NCBI GenBank assembly: GCA_028622995.1 | Contig: JAJQJQ010000008.1 | Coordinates: 3,100,001-3,164,000, forward strand | DNA: 64,000 bases | Origin: Panagrolaimus kolymaensis | Taxonomy: Eukaryota > Nematoda > Chromadorea > Rhabditida > Panagrolaimidae | Direction of reading: 5' to 3' | In this document: piece by piece, positions 1-12,111 of the stretch | How positions within the stretch are numbered: position 1 is the first letter of the stretch | Layout: each line of letters begins with the position of its first letter | Program-made: the position numbers and the translations under genes | Notes under the pieces: model-generated | Told to the model about the DNA's origin: nothing | Seen by the model: only the letters and a program-made list of their open reading frames with translations | The model's database searches: none

Positions 1-88
1 ATCCTGGATCACATTGGGAATCAGTGACACAGCCCCATGATGAGGAAATAAAGACAACAGTAAAAATGGAAATGACTACAACTTTCAT
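1..88 (-). CDS. small secreted cysteine-rich protein, first exon (cut by left edge)
   Basis: The reverse strand opens with ATG at 88 and reads MKVVVISIFTVVFISSSWGC, a typical hydrophobic signal peptide, followed by a short segment with further Cys. It is nearly the same as the first exons of the genes at 890-1230 and 3040-3511, so this is the 5' end of another member of that family. The remaining exon(s) lie left of the window. Function is not known; the family is predicted to be exported. The upstream block at 100-206 is also shared with its relatives, which supports the chosen start. Confidence 0.6.
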   Translation of the reverse strand, partial: MKVVVISIFTVVFISSSWGCVTDSQCDPG

Positions 89-99
89 TTTTTCTTTTT

Positions 100-206
100 T
101 GACAAAAAGAAATGATATTTTTTAGAGGAAAATGAAACTTCTTAAGTACTAAACTTACAACAATGGTTAATTTAAATTTAAAAAAGTTTTTAAAAGCTTT
201 TTTATT
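100..206 (-). promoter_or_regulatory. conserved upstream block of cysteine-rich gene family (copy 1)
   Basis: Directly upstream of the start codon lies a block that recurs before each family member. On the plus strand its landmarks are ATGATATTTTTTAGAGGAAA, then AAACTTCTTAAGTACTAAA, AACAATGGTTAATTTAAATT and finally TTTTAAAAGCTTTTTT. Order and spacing are the same at 1234-1342, 3535-3640 and 15248-15350. It probably holds the core promoter and 5' UTR. No TATA box stands out, but the AAAAGCTTTTAAAAA palindrome is the best conserved part. Confidence 0.5.
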
Positions 207-889
207 TTATTTTTTATTACACGTGGTTTTTTTAAAAGTGCAGATGCAATCACATGGCATAAAATTATCCTAAAATAGTTTTTTTTCTTGTAAAATATCA
301 AAGAAGCGAGAAAAAAATTTGTTCAATTATTTAAAAGGATTTATAAATGTATGACTTTCAAAAAAAATTATAAACCTTAACTTATTTGAAACAAAACTAT
401 AACTTTCTTCAAGACATAATTTTTATGATACAACGTTGCAAAAAAATAATTTTTATATAAAAAGTAAGAAAGCAATAAAAAGGAGAGCTTCAAACAAACA
501 AAAATTTGAAGGGCAATTTTTTATTTTAGATTTATGAATAAATTTTGTTTTAAAATAGCATGAACAGTAACTATCCTATTTCTTTACATGATTTACATCG
601 AAAAAACTCTTCGATGTTTCTATTGAAATCTTTCTGGTATATTTTAAGCAAAGATACTTTTTTTTATTTATATGGAATAATGACTTTGCCTAACTTTTTA
701 CTCTTTTAATTGCAAAAATTACTATTTCTCCTAATTTAATTCTTTTTTTATTTCTTTATTTAAAATTACAAGGATTTGATTCAATTTTTTAAAATATAAA
801 TATTAAGTTTTTTTGTAAGTTGAAAATTGCATTTTACATTTATTTATTCAAAATTTAATCACATTTAATGAAAAAATGGAATTTATATT

Positions 890-1230
890 TTAGCACACAA
901 CTCCCGGAGGACATTTATCTCCACAACTTCCATCTACACAAATAAACCATCCAGGACAATCAGCGTTGCTTTTACATGGAGTTAGAGCACTTGTTTCGGT
1001 ATCATGTGCTTCTTCTTCAAGAGTATCAAAGAAAGCTGTAGGACCAGGCTAAAAAAATTTATTTTTAGTTTTCATTTACTTTTTTATACCTTGATAAAAA
1101 CTTTTTTGTGAAATTAACTTACTTCACACATATGGCCCACGCAATGAGTGCCTCGAGGACAATCATCACAAAAACCCCAGGATAAGGCAATAAAGACAAC
1201 AGCAAAAATGAAAACAACAACGACTTTCAT
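890..1230 (-). CDS. small secreted cysteine-rich protein
   Basis: Two exons (1123-1230 and 890-1048) joined in phase 0 give about 88 residues. Exon 1 encodes a signal peptide beginning MKVVVVFIFAVVFIALSWG followed by four Cys (CDDCPRGTHCVGHMC). Exon 2 has an acidic linker and six Cys in a CKSNADCPG..C....C...CPPG..C pattern, reminiscent of EB-module or knottin-like half modules. The product is predicted to be secreted and disulphide-bonded; its target is unknown. The gene lies in a same-strand run with the members at 1-88 and 3040-3511 and shares their upstream block and the intron placed after the first Cys cluster. Confidence 0.75.
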
Positions 1231-1233
1231 TTT

Positions 1234-1342
1234 TAGGAAAGAAAATGATATTTTTAGAGGAAATCAAAATTTCTTAAATACTGAATTTTTAACAATGGTT
1301 GATTCGAATTTTTAATAAAGTTTTTAAAAGCTTTTCCTTATT
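1234..1342 (-). promoter_or_regulatory. conserved upstream block of cysteine-rich gene family (copy 2)
   Basis: Same order of motifs as at 100-206: ATGATATTTTTAGAGGAAAT, ATTTCTTAAATACTGAATTT, AACAATGGTTGATTCGAATT and TTTTTAAAAGCTTTTCC, followed by a TTATTACACTTGG stretch also seen beside copy 1. The spacing to the ATG is close to that of the other copies. It probably acts as the promoter and leader of the 890-1230 gene. Confidence 0.5.
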
Positions 1343-1501
1343 TTTTTATTATTACACTTGGTTTTACGAGTGCTTTCAATAATATTGCATAAAATTATCC
1401 AAAAATATCTTTTTTATTGAAAAAAAAAACAAAGAAAGCATCAAAACAGTTTTAAAAAATAATTTTATTCTAAATATTTTTTTGACTGCATTTCAGATTT
1501 T

Positions 1502-1642
1502 TTAAGCATAAAAAAGGTATTTTAAAAAATAATAACAATAATTCGCGACTCCTTTAGCTACAATTTCATCTGGATGCTCGTCCCAAAAATCTTCTGCTTT
1601 GGATAAAAATTTTTTATTTAGATGTTTTAACTTTTGCATTCT
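1502..1642 (-). pseudogene. relic of an Hsp70-like C-terminal exon
   Basis: Read on the reverse strand this stretch contains KAEDFWDEHPDEIVAKGVAN and ends in a stop. It aligns with the end of the Hsp70 ATPase domain in the genes at 36582-38993 (KAEHSCDEHPYEIVAMGAAY) and 46403-48873 (KAEHCCEENPDEVVAIGAAY). The adenosine-binding GGGCRMP motif just upstream is missing, key Gly/Ala residues are changed, and no other Hsp70 exon lies nearby. It is therefore a decayed fragment, not a gene. The flanking 300-500 bases show nothing else. Confidence 0.65.
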
Positions 1643-2154
1643 CTTAATCAAAAAAATGCCACGGGTAAAACAGAAAAAAAGAAAAAGAAAAAATGGAGAT
1701 TGCGGTCAATTCTAGCCACAAGTCTCGATCGGTGTTTACAAAAAATTTTGTTTGCGTTTTATTTCGCCTTTCTAGCATATATATTTTTCTCTTTTATCTT
1801 CAAAAAAAGGAATGCTTACTCTGTATTTTGCTGATCCATATTCCCTTTTGAATTTGGGTTATTTCACTTCAAGAGGTTTTAGCTTTCTATATGGCATATT
1901 TCGAATAAACAACATACCCTTTAAAAATTATTATTTTGTTTTGAAAATATACATTTATTTGGTGTTATTATGCTGTTAAAAAAAATGATTCGTTTTTGAA
2001 TTCAACATTCTCTTCAAATTTTTTTTTACAGTTAGATGGAAGAAGTTAAATGTAACTGTAGCCATATGAAGGAGGAATTTGAGGCAGTGCCCGTTCAATG
2101 ATATTAGATTGAGATGGTTGTACATATAATACAAATGGAAACATAAAGCTCTTT

Positions 2155-2455
2155 TTATGATGGTGGATTATCGATATGTTGTTGTTGATATGGTTGCCAT
2201 CCCATTACTTCTGAGTAACTTGGTAGCGGAATATTAAGTTGTTGTTGTAGCGCATATATTATTGGTTGATTTACTCTAAATCTCGACTCGTAAGACGGCG
2301 GAGGTTCATGGCGGACAACGTTTGAAAATCCAGGCTTTGGAAAATTTTGTGTTCCATCACTATGAAAAAATAAAAAACTTTGAGCTTCAATATCTCATGC
2401 TTTGATTAATTACCTAACATTTTTTATCCGAATATTATCTTTTTGATAATATAAA
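2155..2455 (-). CDS. partial gene: tail with PPPSYE motif, possible single-pass membrane protein
   Basis: The last exon (2155-2359) encodes a Gln/Pro/Tyr-rich tail including HEPPPSYESRFRVNQP and a run of LQQQLNIPLPSYSE, then a stop. A plausible upstream exon (from 2414) joins in phase after KDNIRIKNV. Open reading continues upstream through Phe/Leu-rich codons that could be a transmembrane helix, but I cannot place a start codon. PPxY motifs often bind WW domains. The protein is not recognised; it could be the 3' end of a small membrane protein or a partly decayed gene. Confidence 0.4.
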
Positions 2456-3039
2456 AAAAAGTAAAAAAAGAAAGAAACGAAAGATAAATAAAATATTCAA
2501 AAATGAACCAATAAAATATAAATCGACTCAAAAAAATCACTCAAATAAAAAAAGGAAGTCAAAAATCAAAAAGGAAGAAGAAAAATTGGTTTAAAAAGAG
2601 AGAGATTAACTTTAAAATAATTCCTAAACTATTTTGTTCAAGGAAAATAATGCACAGAAGGAGAACTGCGCAACGCAAAAGATCAAAAATTCCTAAATCA
2701 TAAGTCTCTCCTCAAAAAGTATTAGTCTATAATCGAATTATGGATTAATAAACAACACTGTGACAACAAAAAAATAAGTACTCTTTTTTCCCTGAATTTT
2801 TGAGCCATGAAGAAAATCTTAAAAAAGAAAAAGTAAAACCTTTTATTGATCATAGCGTTTCGTAATTTTTTTTGTGAAATTCGTTACTTTTCTTAAAAAA
2901 TTTATTTTTTTTAAAAATTTTTAAATTCACACGATTTTATTGATTAATTTATTTTAAGATTTCGATATTAAATAAAAGTCAAAAAAAAACTATGCATATG
3001 TTAACATAAATCCCCATGGAAAGACGCTTGTTTACATAT

Positions 3040-3511
3040 TTATTTTCCAATTTGACATGCATGATACCGCCAACGACAATCCCCACCAATTTTACATCTG
3101 TCACTATCATCATCCGTAAGAATTTGACAATGAGCTATTGGACCAAACTAAAAAAGAATAAAAAAAATTTTAAACATTTTTTTAAAGAAAACAATCTTTG
3201 TATTATTTAATTTAAAACTCACGAGACATTGAAAATTTACGCATTGATTTCCTGAAGGGCATTCTTTTGTGAAAGTGCATTCGGGTGGTGGAGGTGCTCG
3301 GGGAGAGCCGTGATTTGGGTTAAATGTGTTGCGAGGTTTATCAGGACACTAAAAAAGTATTTTCTTTCTTCTAAAATTTAAAATTAAAAAAACTTACTAA
3401 GCATGTAAAATGGAGGCATTTGCATCCTGGTCCGCAATCTAATGATTCTTTGCATGATGCATCCGCAAATGCGATAAAAAGCACAAAGAAAATAACAATA
3501 ACAACTTTCAT
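3040..3511 (-). CDS. small secreted cysteine-rich protein, three exons
   Basis: Exon 1 starts at the MKVVIVIFFVLFIAFADASC signal peptide (an in-frame ATG further upstream is ignored because family members start here) and carries a CKESLDCGPGCKCLHFTC cluster. Exon 2 has CPDKPRNTFNPNHGS, a Pro run and a second CTFTKECPSGNQC cluster; exon 3 adds a short tail with three Cys and ends at 3040. All three introns junctions follow GT..AG. The middle part matches the genes inside the tandem array (CRPPFRNTYNPHHH then PPPP), so this is a diverged paralogue of those. It is predicted to be secreted; role unknown. Confidence 0.7.
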
Positions 3512-3534
3512 TTTGTCTTTTTTGTTAAAAAAAA

Positions 3535-3640
3535 AAATAATGATATTTTTCAAAGAAAATAAAATTTCTTAAGTATCAAAATTTTTAACAATGGTTTGTT
3601 TAAATTTAGTAAAGCTTTTAAAAGCTTTTTTGTCTGTTAT
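3535..3640 (-). promoter_or_regulatory. conserved upstream block of cysteine-rich gene family (copy 3)
   Basis: Contains ATGATATTTTTCAAAGAAA, ATTTCTTAAGTATCAAAAT, AACAATGGTTTGTTTAAATT and AGCTTTTAAAAGCTTTTTT in the family order. Similarity to the tandem-array copy at 15248 extends much further, to about 3885, through TGCATAAACAAAAATTGTCT and AATAACCGGTAT, so a longer upstream segment was duplicated with the gene. Confidence 0.5.
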
Positions 3641-4229
3641 TGTTGCTCGTCATACCGAAAAACTTTCTTAAAATAATTTTATATAAGAAAAAACAGCAAA
3701 AAAGACAAAAAAACACTTTGATATTTTTTATTTTATTTATTGCATAAACAAAAATTGTCTGAAATTGCTTTCTTTTCACATAACAAAATATTTATCGTTA
3801 TTAGTGTCACTATGACAAGTTAAATAACCGGTATATTATGGGTTTCAAAATGATTTATAACGACGTTGTCGGATTTTATGTGGAAAAATTTTGAAATATT
3901 TTTTGAAAAAAGTTTAATTTTTCTATGACTTAAAATTTGTGAGTAACCATAACTTTGCATTTTTTTTATTTATTTTTGTAAACAAAACAAAATAATGAGA
4001 GAGAAAAAGGCAATCAGGTGTCATTGTTCGCTTACGCATTCTTTTTTATCTATGCGCAAAGGTCCAATCAATGGCGATGGCAAAGTGTATCCCAAAAAAA
4101 GTTTTTAATTTGTCGTCGTTATCAATTTCTTTATCTACTGCTTTTTTCAAAGCATTTTATAAAAGGTCTCATTTTTCTCTGCTCTTCCAAAATTTCCTGA
4201 ATTATTTGTATTATTTGTTTGTTTTAACG

Positions 4230-6325
4230 ATGGTTGAAAAACTTAATTTCCACTATGAATTTGCTATTTCTCAATTAATTAAAATAATTAAAAATACTAA
4301 GAAACGAAATGAACCAAGAAATGCTTGCGATTTATTTGATTTTATTTCTGAACTTTCTGGTGATATTCGTCAACTCAAAGATGTGATTGAAGAAGTTAAA
4401 GCCATTAACAAAAAATTATTAAATGTTAATAAAAAAATGAAAGTAACAGTTTCTGAAGAATCCGGAGCCACCAAAGTTGCCAAAATTAAAAAGCCGAAGA
4501 AAGCTGAAACCAAAAAATTAATGATAATTGAAGAAGCTGAAAAATTATTATTCAAAAAACAACAAAATCTTAAATCCATCAAAAAGAGACGTGACACTTT
4601 AATTCCTGAATCATTTTCTGTTAAGGTTAGTTTTTTAAGGAATATATAAATTTTATCTTTTCTGTGCTTTTTTGTAGGGACCGAAATTGAACGACGAAAT
4701 GCTCACCGAAATTATGCAGAAAATTATCAGAAAAAATGAACAAAAAGTATGGGCAAATATCAAAGTTTTTTTTATATATTCTGACTTCCTCTTTTTAGGG
4801 TATCGACCTTGCTAGATTTATGTTAGCTGGAAAAGAACCCTTTGAAACGGCTAGGAGCTATTTTTCCAAGTTTAAATTTTCAAAAGCAGAAGTTTCATAT
4901 TCCTACGTTAGAAATAATAAACTTTCTCTTACAAATCGAGAACAAAATATTCAAAAAGCTGCTGAATCAAATTCCGCAAGTAAAAAATCAAAAGAATCAG
5001 AAAATGATGAAAGTTCCGAAAGCGACGATAGCGACATCGTCGTAATCAGAAGGCCTTCAACGGACAAGGAAGAAAAAGATGATACAGATTGGGTTAGAAT
5101 TTAATTTCGACTTTTGGGTAAAAAATTTCTTTCAAACTTGATATTTTTTTATAGCAAAGATGGGAATTTTCTGCCGATAGCTATGAATGGCACAAAAATG
5201 AAGTACGTAAAATACCCGTATTTTTTCACTAATTATTTATTTCAAAAATATTTTAGAAAGGTTTTCATCCACATTCTATCAAAAATAATACTTTGGAATT
5301 TCATGGGTTTTTATTAATGAAACCATTAAGCCTTGTATTTGCACCTTCAATTAAAGAAATTACAATTGAGAATGAGCCTGATAAACAATTATATCCATTT
5401 TTGAATTCTTTTACAGGTTTGTGATTTAAAAAGACAAAATGACTTCAAAAAACATTTGGTTTCAGAACTCGATGAATTAATTATTGAGGGTTATGGTTTG
5501 AGAGAAGATGAAGATGAAAAGAAAGAAAATAGCAGAATATTTGTAAATTACTTAAAAGAATTAAAAAAGGTTGAAATATTTAAAATTCCAGCTGGCGAAA
5601 GAATAATTAATTTGAAGGTAAAATATATTTATTTTTAATAAAATATAATTTAAATACTTTTTTTAAGATTTTGGAAAACATAACTTTTAATGTCAATAAA
5701 TTTATTATTCAAGAATTGCCATTTGAATGTGATTTTCCAAAGTATGCTTTTTAAAAGCTATTAATTTTTATAGTTTAAATTTTTTTTTTAGCAAAATTAT
5801 GGAAAAAGTCAATATTGTCTCATTAACTATTCACATGGAAGAAAGCGAATGTAAAAAATTTACTGCTAAAAAATATGTTTCTAAGTATTTAAATTGTTTC
5901 CCAAATGCAAAAACGAGTGATATTGCTTTTCAATTTGATACCCATAATTCAAATAAAGCCTATCCATTCACTTTGAAAAAAGAATTTGCGAAATCTTTCA
6001 AAAATTTATGCAACTCTAATTTGGAACTAAAAATTCGAATTATTATTCCAGTTTTGGATGAACAAGTAAGTTGTATTTTTTCTAATTTTTTTAAAACGAA
6101 TTTTTAATATTAAATTCAGTTACTTTCTAAAAAATACATTTTTAATTACTTATATTAATTTTTTAGCGAAAAATCCCAGCCAATGAAAGAAATAAAAAAG
6201 TTATTACTAAAGTTCAAGAAAATATCACGCTTTCTGTTGAATATCCTATTATGAAACGAATTGTTTATGGATATGCAAGAAAAACCACAGGAGGAGGGCC
6301 CTCTTATGTAAGAAGCTACTTTTAA
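4230..6325 (+). CDS. F-box-like protein, multi-exon
   Basis: About eight short-intron exons can be joined in frame from MVEKLNFHYEFAISQLI at 4230. The N-terminal third is Lys/Glu-rich and probably coiled coil. The exon at about 4679 begins GPKLNDEMLTEIMQKIIRKN, which looks like an F-box helix pair (LPxEMLxEI). A Ser/Asp/Glu-rich linker follows (NDESSESDDSD), then a leucine-patterned region with SLVFAPSIKEITIENEP, ELDELIIEGYGL and KKVEIFKIPAGE that resembles the repeat region of nematode F-box proteins. Such proteins usually act as substrate receptors of SCF ubiquitin ligases. The last exon ends at 6325, but GTAAGA just before it could be another donor, so the C-terminus is uncertain. Confidence 0.6.
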
Positions 6326-9300
6326 GTTTCTTAAATTCCAATTTTATGTAATTCAAAAAAAATTTTTTGGATAAAAAAATTATCTACAATATTTTTTCCT
6401 AATTCTAGCTTCGTTTGATCAATTAAAAGTATTTCTTCAAACATATACATATGTCTTATCTAAAGTTTCCCATTTACGTAATTTGTTAATCTTTATACGA
6501 GTAAAAATAGCTAAAATATTACTGTGTTTATATTTTATCGAACAACTTTGTCTATCTTGTGATTTTTAAATTAAAATAAAAAAATCCAAATAAAAAACTT
6601 CAGTATTTTAAAAATTAAAAAGAAAAAAAAAAATTTGTTGAGTTGCCGCCGCCACTAAAAGCACACAAAAAGAAAAAAAGAGCGGCAACATGAGAGAAAA
6701 AAATACAGTTGTTAGCTGTGTGTCCGACACAAAAAAACTTATCTCATGCAAAAAAAAAATAGCTCTTCTTGTTTGTTCCATGCGAAACGGAGAAAAAAAA
6801 TAAGCCAGTGTTACTTTTTTTTGCGGACAGACTAAAAAATAAGCGAAAGCAACATTTTTTTATCATCAAAAAAAGTTTTCGTTGTTGCATTGGTTCCCTA
6901 TTTTTTACTTTGAGCGTATTCTTTTTCTTTCACCCATCAAAAAGTTTCTGAATATTTTATTTTCTTTAATATTTTTTTTTATCCTAACAAAAAATATATT
7001 TAATAACAATTTTTTTAAATGCTTATAAATTAAGAAGAGTGTGTTTTCACGATTAACAAAAATAATAATATAAAAAAGTAGCAAAAAACTGTAAAAAAAA
7101 TATAATAATTAGAAAAAAAAAATTTTGTCGAAGCAGCGTTAAATAATCCTTATGTCCAGGGGATTCTGGGACCCCTTACATTATAAAAAAAGAAAAAAAC
7201 TGTAGTTTGGAGATCTTAGTCAAATAAAGAAAAGAAAAATGTATATGGATGTTGATGTTGTGATAATAATAAAACTTTTGTTTTTACATTTTCTTTCGTT
7301 CCTTTTTTGTTATAAAAAACATTCAAAGCGTTGTAAAAGATTTTGTACTTTTCTTGCTGATGATGATCTAATGGTTTTCATTGAGTTTGTTCTCTTTTAA
7401 ATGTCAAAAAAATAATTTTACTCAAAAAAGTTTTCATGGATTAACATAGCCATGATTATGGCAAAAGAATAATTTATTTCTTTTTTTTTAAATATATAAT
7501 GCTTTAGTAAATAAATGTCCAAAAATGATTCAATAATAGTATTCTCTTCCAAATCGTTGAAGAACAAATTTGAAACATTTTTTTCATGTTTCATTAAACG
7601 TGTTTTCATTTTTCAAAAGCTTCGTCTCATTTTTTACTAATAAGAAAGATATAAAAATAATTAAAAAATAATATTAAAATATTCAAAAAAGTAAAAAAAG
7701 ACAGCAGAAAATTCAGGAATATTTTTTCTCTTCATTTTTGTCCCGTTTTTTTCTTCGGCTGCTGCCGTGTCTCTTCAAAAATAAAAGGGAAAGTCTGTCC
7801 ACCACATTCTCATATTTGCTTGGTTAAAAAATAAATAAACGAACACACGTTCTTTTTTTACTTTAAGGCTACACGTTTAAAAAACAAGTTTATTGATTTT
7901 AGAAGAAGAAAAAGACAGACACACTAGTTAAATAAAATTGTTGCAAATAAGCTTTTTTTATTTTAGAAAAAGTTTATTATGTTATTTATATTTTTTACTT
8001 CTTTTTATAATCTATTTTTGTTAGATTTATTTTGTAAAGAGAAGTTAAATTTTATTTTTCAATTTCTTGGATTTCCAATTACCTATATTTCTTACATATA
8101 TTTTTATAAAATGACAGCGGAATAAAGTAGTCCAAAGGGAAAAAAATTGAAAAAAAAAATCAATTTATATACAAATTTATTTATTTTTTAAATTTATTCT
8201 CTTTTTTTAAAGGTTACAAATTAAACGTTTTTACAAAAATTTTAAAAAAAAAATCAATAAAATATTCAAAAAAATGATAGATTAAAATGGTTGATACATA
8301 GATTGAACAACAGCGGACAAACTAAAAAATAATATGAATCCTTTTCTCTAATTATTTTTAAAACCACTTTTTTGCTGTTTACATCGAATCTTTTTTTCAC
8401 AAAGGAGAAAGAAAAAGTCTGTCCTCAAACAACATTTATATTTATTTTTTTAAATAACAAAAAAATGAACACCCACTTTCTTTCTTTTTTTTATACAAAG
8501 AAAATGTAAACGTTTTTGACAACCGAAGTTTGCATCAACACGTGTGTGCGTTGGTCGACGCGGAAACAACAAATGAAATGAAAAAGAAACGTTTGTGAAA
8601 AATAAAAAATGTTTTGCGAATTCTTGTCTTCTTTCTTTTTTCTCTTTTAAAGTGTCGAAACGTTTTTTTTGAATTTTTTATCAAATTATTTTTTGTTTTT
8701 GTTCTTGATTTTGACAATACCCTTTAAACTATGCATTTTTCTTAGACATCCAGCTTTGAAATCCAAAAAAAGACAACATAAAAATATTTGAAAGGCATTT
8801 ATTCATTTTATACACAAGTTAGTAAGGATCTTGGACAGAATACCTATGTTTTCTCGAGAAAAATTTTCAAAATTATAATGAAGAGATTGGCATTGATAAA
8901 ATAAAGCAAAACTTTATCATTTTTTTCATTATTTTTTTTGTACTCAGAAAGAATGGATCAGATTATTTCTTGATAAAGTTATATTTTTATATTTTCTCTG
9001 CCATAACAAAAAGGGACTTAGAAAAAGAAAATTAAAGAAATCAAGTTTTAAATCAAAAAAGAAAATGTTAAAAGTCTATCAACAGCAGCTTACTTAATGA
9101 TATGCAAAAAAGTCACTTGTTTGATTTGTTTATTTTTAAAAATTAACCAGACGACATTTGGTTGCCATGTGCTGATGTAATAAATTTATTTTTTAGAAGT
9201 AAATTGGTTTGAATAATTTTTAGAGACAGGTGAAAAATTTTAGAAAAAGGTTATAAATTATTTTTCCATCTGTTTTTTTTTTATTATTTAAAATTCAACC

Positions 9301-9377
9301 TTAAAAATTGTAAATAACAACATCATTTTATTTCTCAAATATCAAACAAGATTGATTTTTTTCTTCTTTTAAAAAAA
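6326..9377. other. gene-poor AT-rich stretch
   Basis: About 3 kb of long A and T runs with no believable exon chain on either strand. The few open frames are Lys/Phe-rich products of homopolymers. Copies of the dispersed TTAAATATTCAAAA motif occur near 6947, 7675 and 8261. No RNA gene was seen. Confidence 0.6.
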
Positions 9378-10776
9378 ATGAATTTAAATAATTTTTCAAA
9401 TTTAATTCATCAACAATATTTTGATGAAACTTTTGTTCAACGTTCTTTGCTTCAATTACATATTGAAAGTGGAATCACCATTTTTTTAACCCTTCTTTTA
9501 ATGTATTTAATTTTATTTCATACACCCAAAAATATGGGAATATATAAATATTATTTAATCATTATTACTATTTGGCCAACCATTTTTGATTTATACACTT
9601 CTCTTATTTGGTCTCCAATTTTACTTCTTCCCGCTCCAGTTATTTGCACTCGAAGTTTCATAGAACCATGGATTAAAAATGTCGGAGGAGTGGAATTTTT
9701 ATTGGTAACGGTTTTTAAATAATTTTCAGAAAAAATTTCTTTCAATTTTATTTAAAGCTATAATTGAAAATTTAATGTTTGTATTTATACTTATTTTTTT
9801 TCTAGGTCTTTCACCCAATTTTAACTGCATTTTGTATGGCTTCAATTATATGTGGATTACTGTATCGATATTCTGTATTTACGGATAAATTAAAATATTT
9901 ACATTCAAAATTTGGAATATTTATGATGGCTAATTTACACGTCACTGCTGCAATACCAAGTGCAATTTTGTTTTATTTGATGCAAGTTGAAAAAAATAAT
10001 AAAGATGCGGAAATTTTAAATGTATATAAATTTCGTAAAATTTTAATAAATCTGTATTTAATGTTTTTAGGAATTTCCAGATATTTATGACTTTTATGAA
10101 TCAAATACTTGCGCAAGTGTTTCTATTTACACAACAATTTCAATTATATCCATCGCTTTCGCATGTTTTGGTTATCTTATTTTTCTTTTATTTAGTTTTT
10201 TAATATATGTTTTAACGAATGCCGCATTATTAAAGCATCGAAACCAAATGTCTGAAGTTACTTATAAACTTCATAAACGCATGCTTGTTATCACTTCTAT
10301 ACAGGTTTGCAAAAAAAAGAAGGAAAAAAATATTTTTTATTTCGGGATTAAATTCTTTTAGAAAATTTATTTATCTAATATTTTCTTGATTCATAATTGC
10401 CTTAAATTTTTATTACTTTTTTAGCTCAAAAAAGATACAAACAAATTTCTTTTTTTAGGTTGCTGTACCAATAGTAACAATGATTTTTCCTTTCTTTTCA
10501 ATAGTTTGTAACGCAGTTATTTTTAAAAAAAGAATAAAAGGTTTTAGTTTTAGATAAATTAAATTTATTAACTCGTCAATAATTTTTTTATAATTTATAG
10601 ATTTTAATCCATGGGTATTTGGAACTTATTCCATGCATTCAGTTTTAAACGCTTTAATTACTATTTGTGCCATAAAAGCTTATTATGAAATTATTCTAAA
10701 ATGGATTCCATTCAGAAACATTTTTATTAAAAAGCAAAATCAAGTTTCTGTTTTAGTTAATTCTGCATCTTTATAA
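9378..10776 (+). CDS. Srh-family seven-transmembrane chemoreceptor
   Basis: Five exons joined by short introns give a protein of about 330 residues with seven hydrophobic segments. Family signs are [18 protein letters not shown] after the first helix, the P-rich [15 protein letters not shown] region, PW before the third helix, [21 protein letters not shown] in helix six and [14 protein letters not shown] near the end. This is the serpentine receptor class H pattern known from Caenorhabditis, a nematode-specific family of candidate odorant receptors in the ciliary membrane of sensory neurons. The start follows an A-rich leader. No frameshift was seen. Confidence 0.8.
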
Positions 10777-12061
10777 GCATAAAAAATTTAATAAATGCAT
10801 TATGTAATAATAAAAAACTATAGTTTTTAAAATTCATTCGCTTTCACGCTTTATTAAATTTCAAATCAAATTTGTGTCTCTGTTTTTCAATAACAAATTA
10901 AATCATATCGATTATTAAAAAATAAACTTTTGTTTACCATTTGTAAGTGTGCGTGCCAATCCATAAAAATATGAAGCTTTTGATTCACTCAGGTCATCAA
11001 AAATTGCTAAAACAATTTTTTTGGTTGTCAATAAATAAAACGAAGGACAAACAACTCATTCGCTCAATTTTTCGTCTCATGATTTTTTACTTTTTTTTTA
11101 TTATAGGATTTTCTTTCCAATTTTTTTTGAATATTTAACTTTATTTTTTTTTTAAAACCATTAGTGTTGTTCTTGCTCGCTGCATTAGAAGCATGCATTT
11201 ATTTTTTTATTATTTCATCAAAAAACTATTGATGTTTTGGTTCCATATAATTCAAATCCTGAAAATGGGATTATAAAACTCGTCCATGGGAATGTTGTAG
11301 TGAATGTTCTTCCATTGGTATTGGTTATTATTATTATAATGGCCGATGTCTTTATTCACTACGGAACCAATCAATTATCAAGCAACAAACAATGATGGAT
11401 ATGACCCATGATTGGATCACCCGATCAATGTTGTAGCTTCTGTGGGTACAACGCAGAATCAGTTAAATTAATTATGATTTTAAAACAACAAAATTATGTG
11501 TAAAGCAACCTGAAACGGTATTGTTTTCAACTACTAATGAGAAAAAAAATTTATAATCCCGTTGATTTTAAAACAACTAAATATAATGTTTTTCAAAGGG
11601 CAATATTAAAACTTAGGTGGTGCGAGCCTTCAGACGGGAATATTACGGATGAGAAGAATGAGGACGAGATTTTTGAGGATGTGAACATTCATGATGTGGG
11701 GTTGTAATAAAATTATAATTAATACTTCGTGTTGTCATCGAGAAAACAAAGCATTTCGAACGTCATTTAAAAATATCTAATTTATCTTTTTTTTGTACTT
11801 TGTATTATTTTTTTCCTATAGCGAAATGGATGAATGACTTCATCCACATATATGCAAAGCTTTTCCAAATAAGCCATATTTTTTAATTCGCTCACTTTCT
11901 TATAATTGATTTTTATATAACTTTGCTAGACTTTTAATATATTTAAATTTATTATTTTTAGAGATCATTTTTTGCCACGTGTTTTATTGTTCATTTAATT
12001 ACCCCAAAGTTAGAGGGTCAATAAAGAACCCAAGCTCCATCTTTTCATTTTTTTAACATTT
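10777..12061. other. intergenic region with small decayed coding pieces
   Basis: Mostly AT-rich filler, but two pieces look protein-coding. Around 11234-11400 (+) a frame reads ENGIIKLVHGNVVVNVLP followed by a run of Val/Leu/Ile like a membrane helix. At 11537-11707 (+) a 56-codon ORF begins MRKKIYNPVDFKTTKYNVFQ and ends in an acidic tail (TDEKNEDEIFEDV). They could be exons of a small membrane protein gene, but I could not join them, so relic status is as likely. Confidence 0.35.
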
Positions 12062-12071
12062 TTTTTTTCAG
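12062..12071 (+). promoter_or_regulatory. probable spliced-leader trans-splice acceptor
   Basis: TTTTTTTTCAG lies about 40 bases upstream of the ATG at 12112 with no donor site in between that would make a cis intron. In nematodes such an unpaired acceptor just before a start codon usually receives a spliced leader. This supports the chosen start of the next gene. Confidence 0.5.
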
Positions 12072-12111
12072 TTAAATTTTAAGGCTGAAACAATTTGGAA
12101 TATAATTTGAA

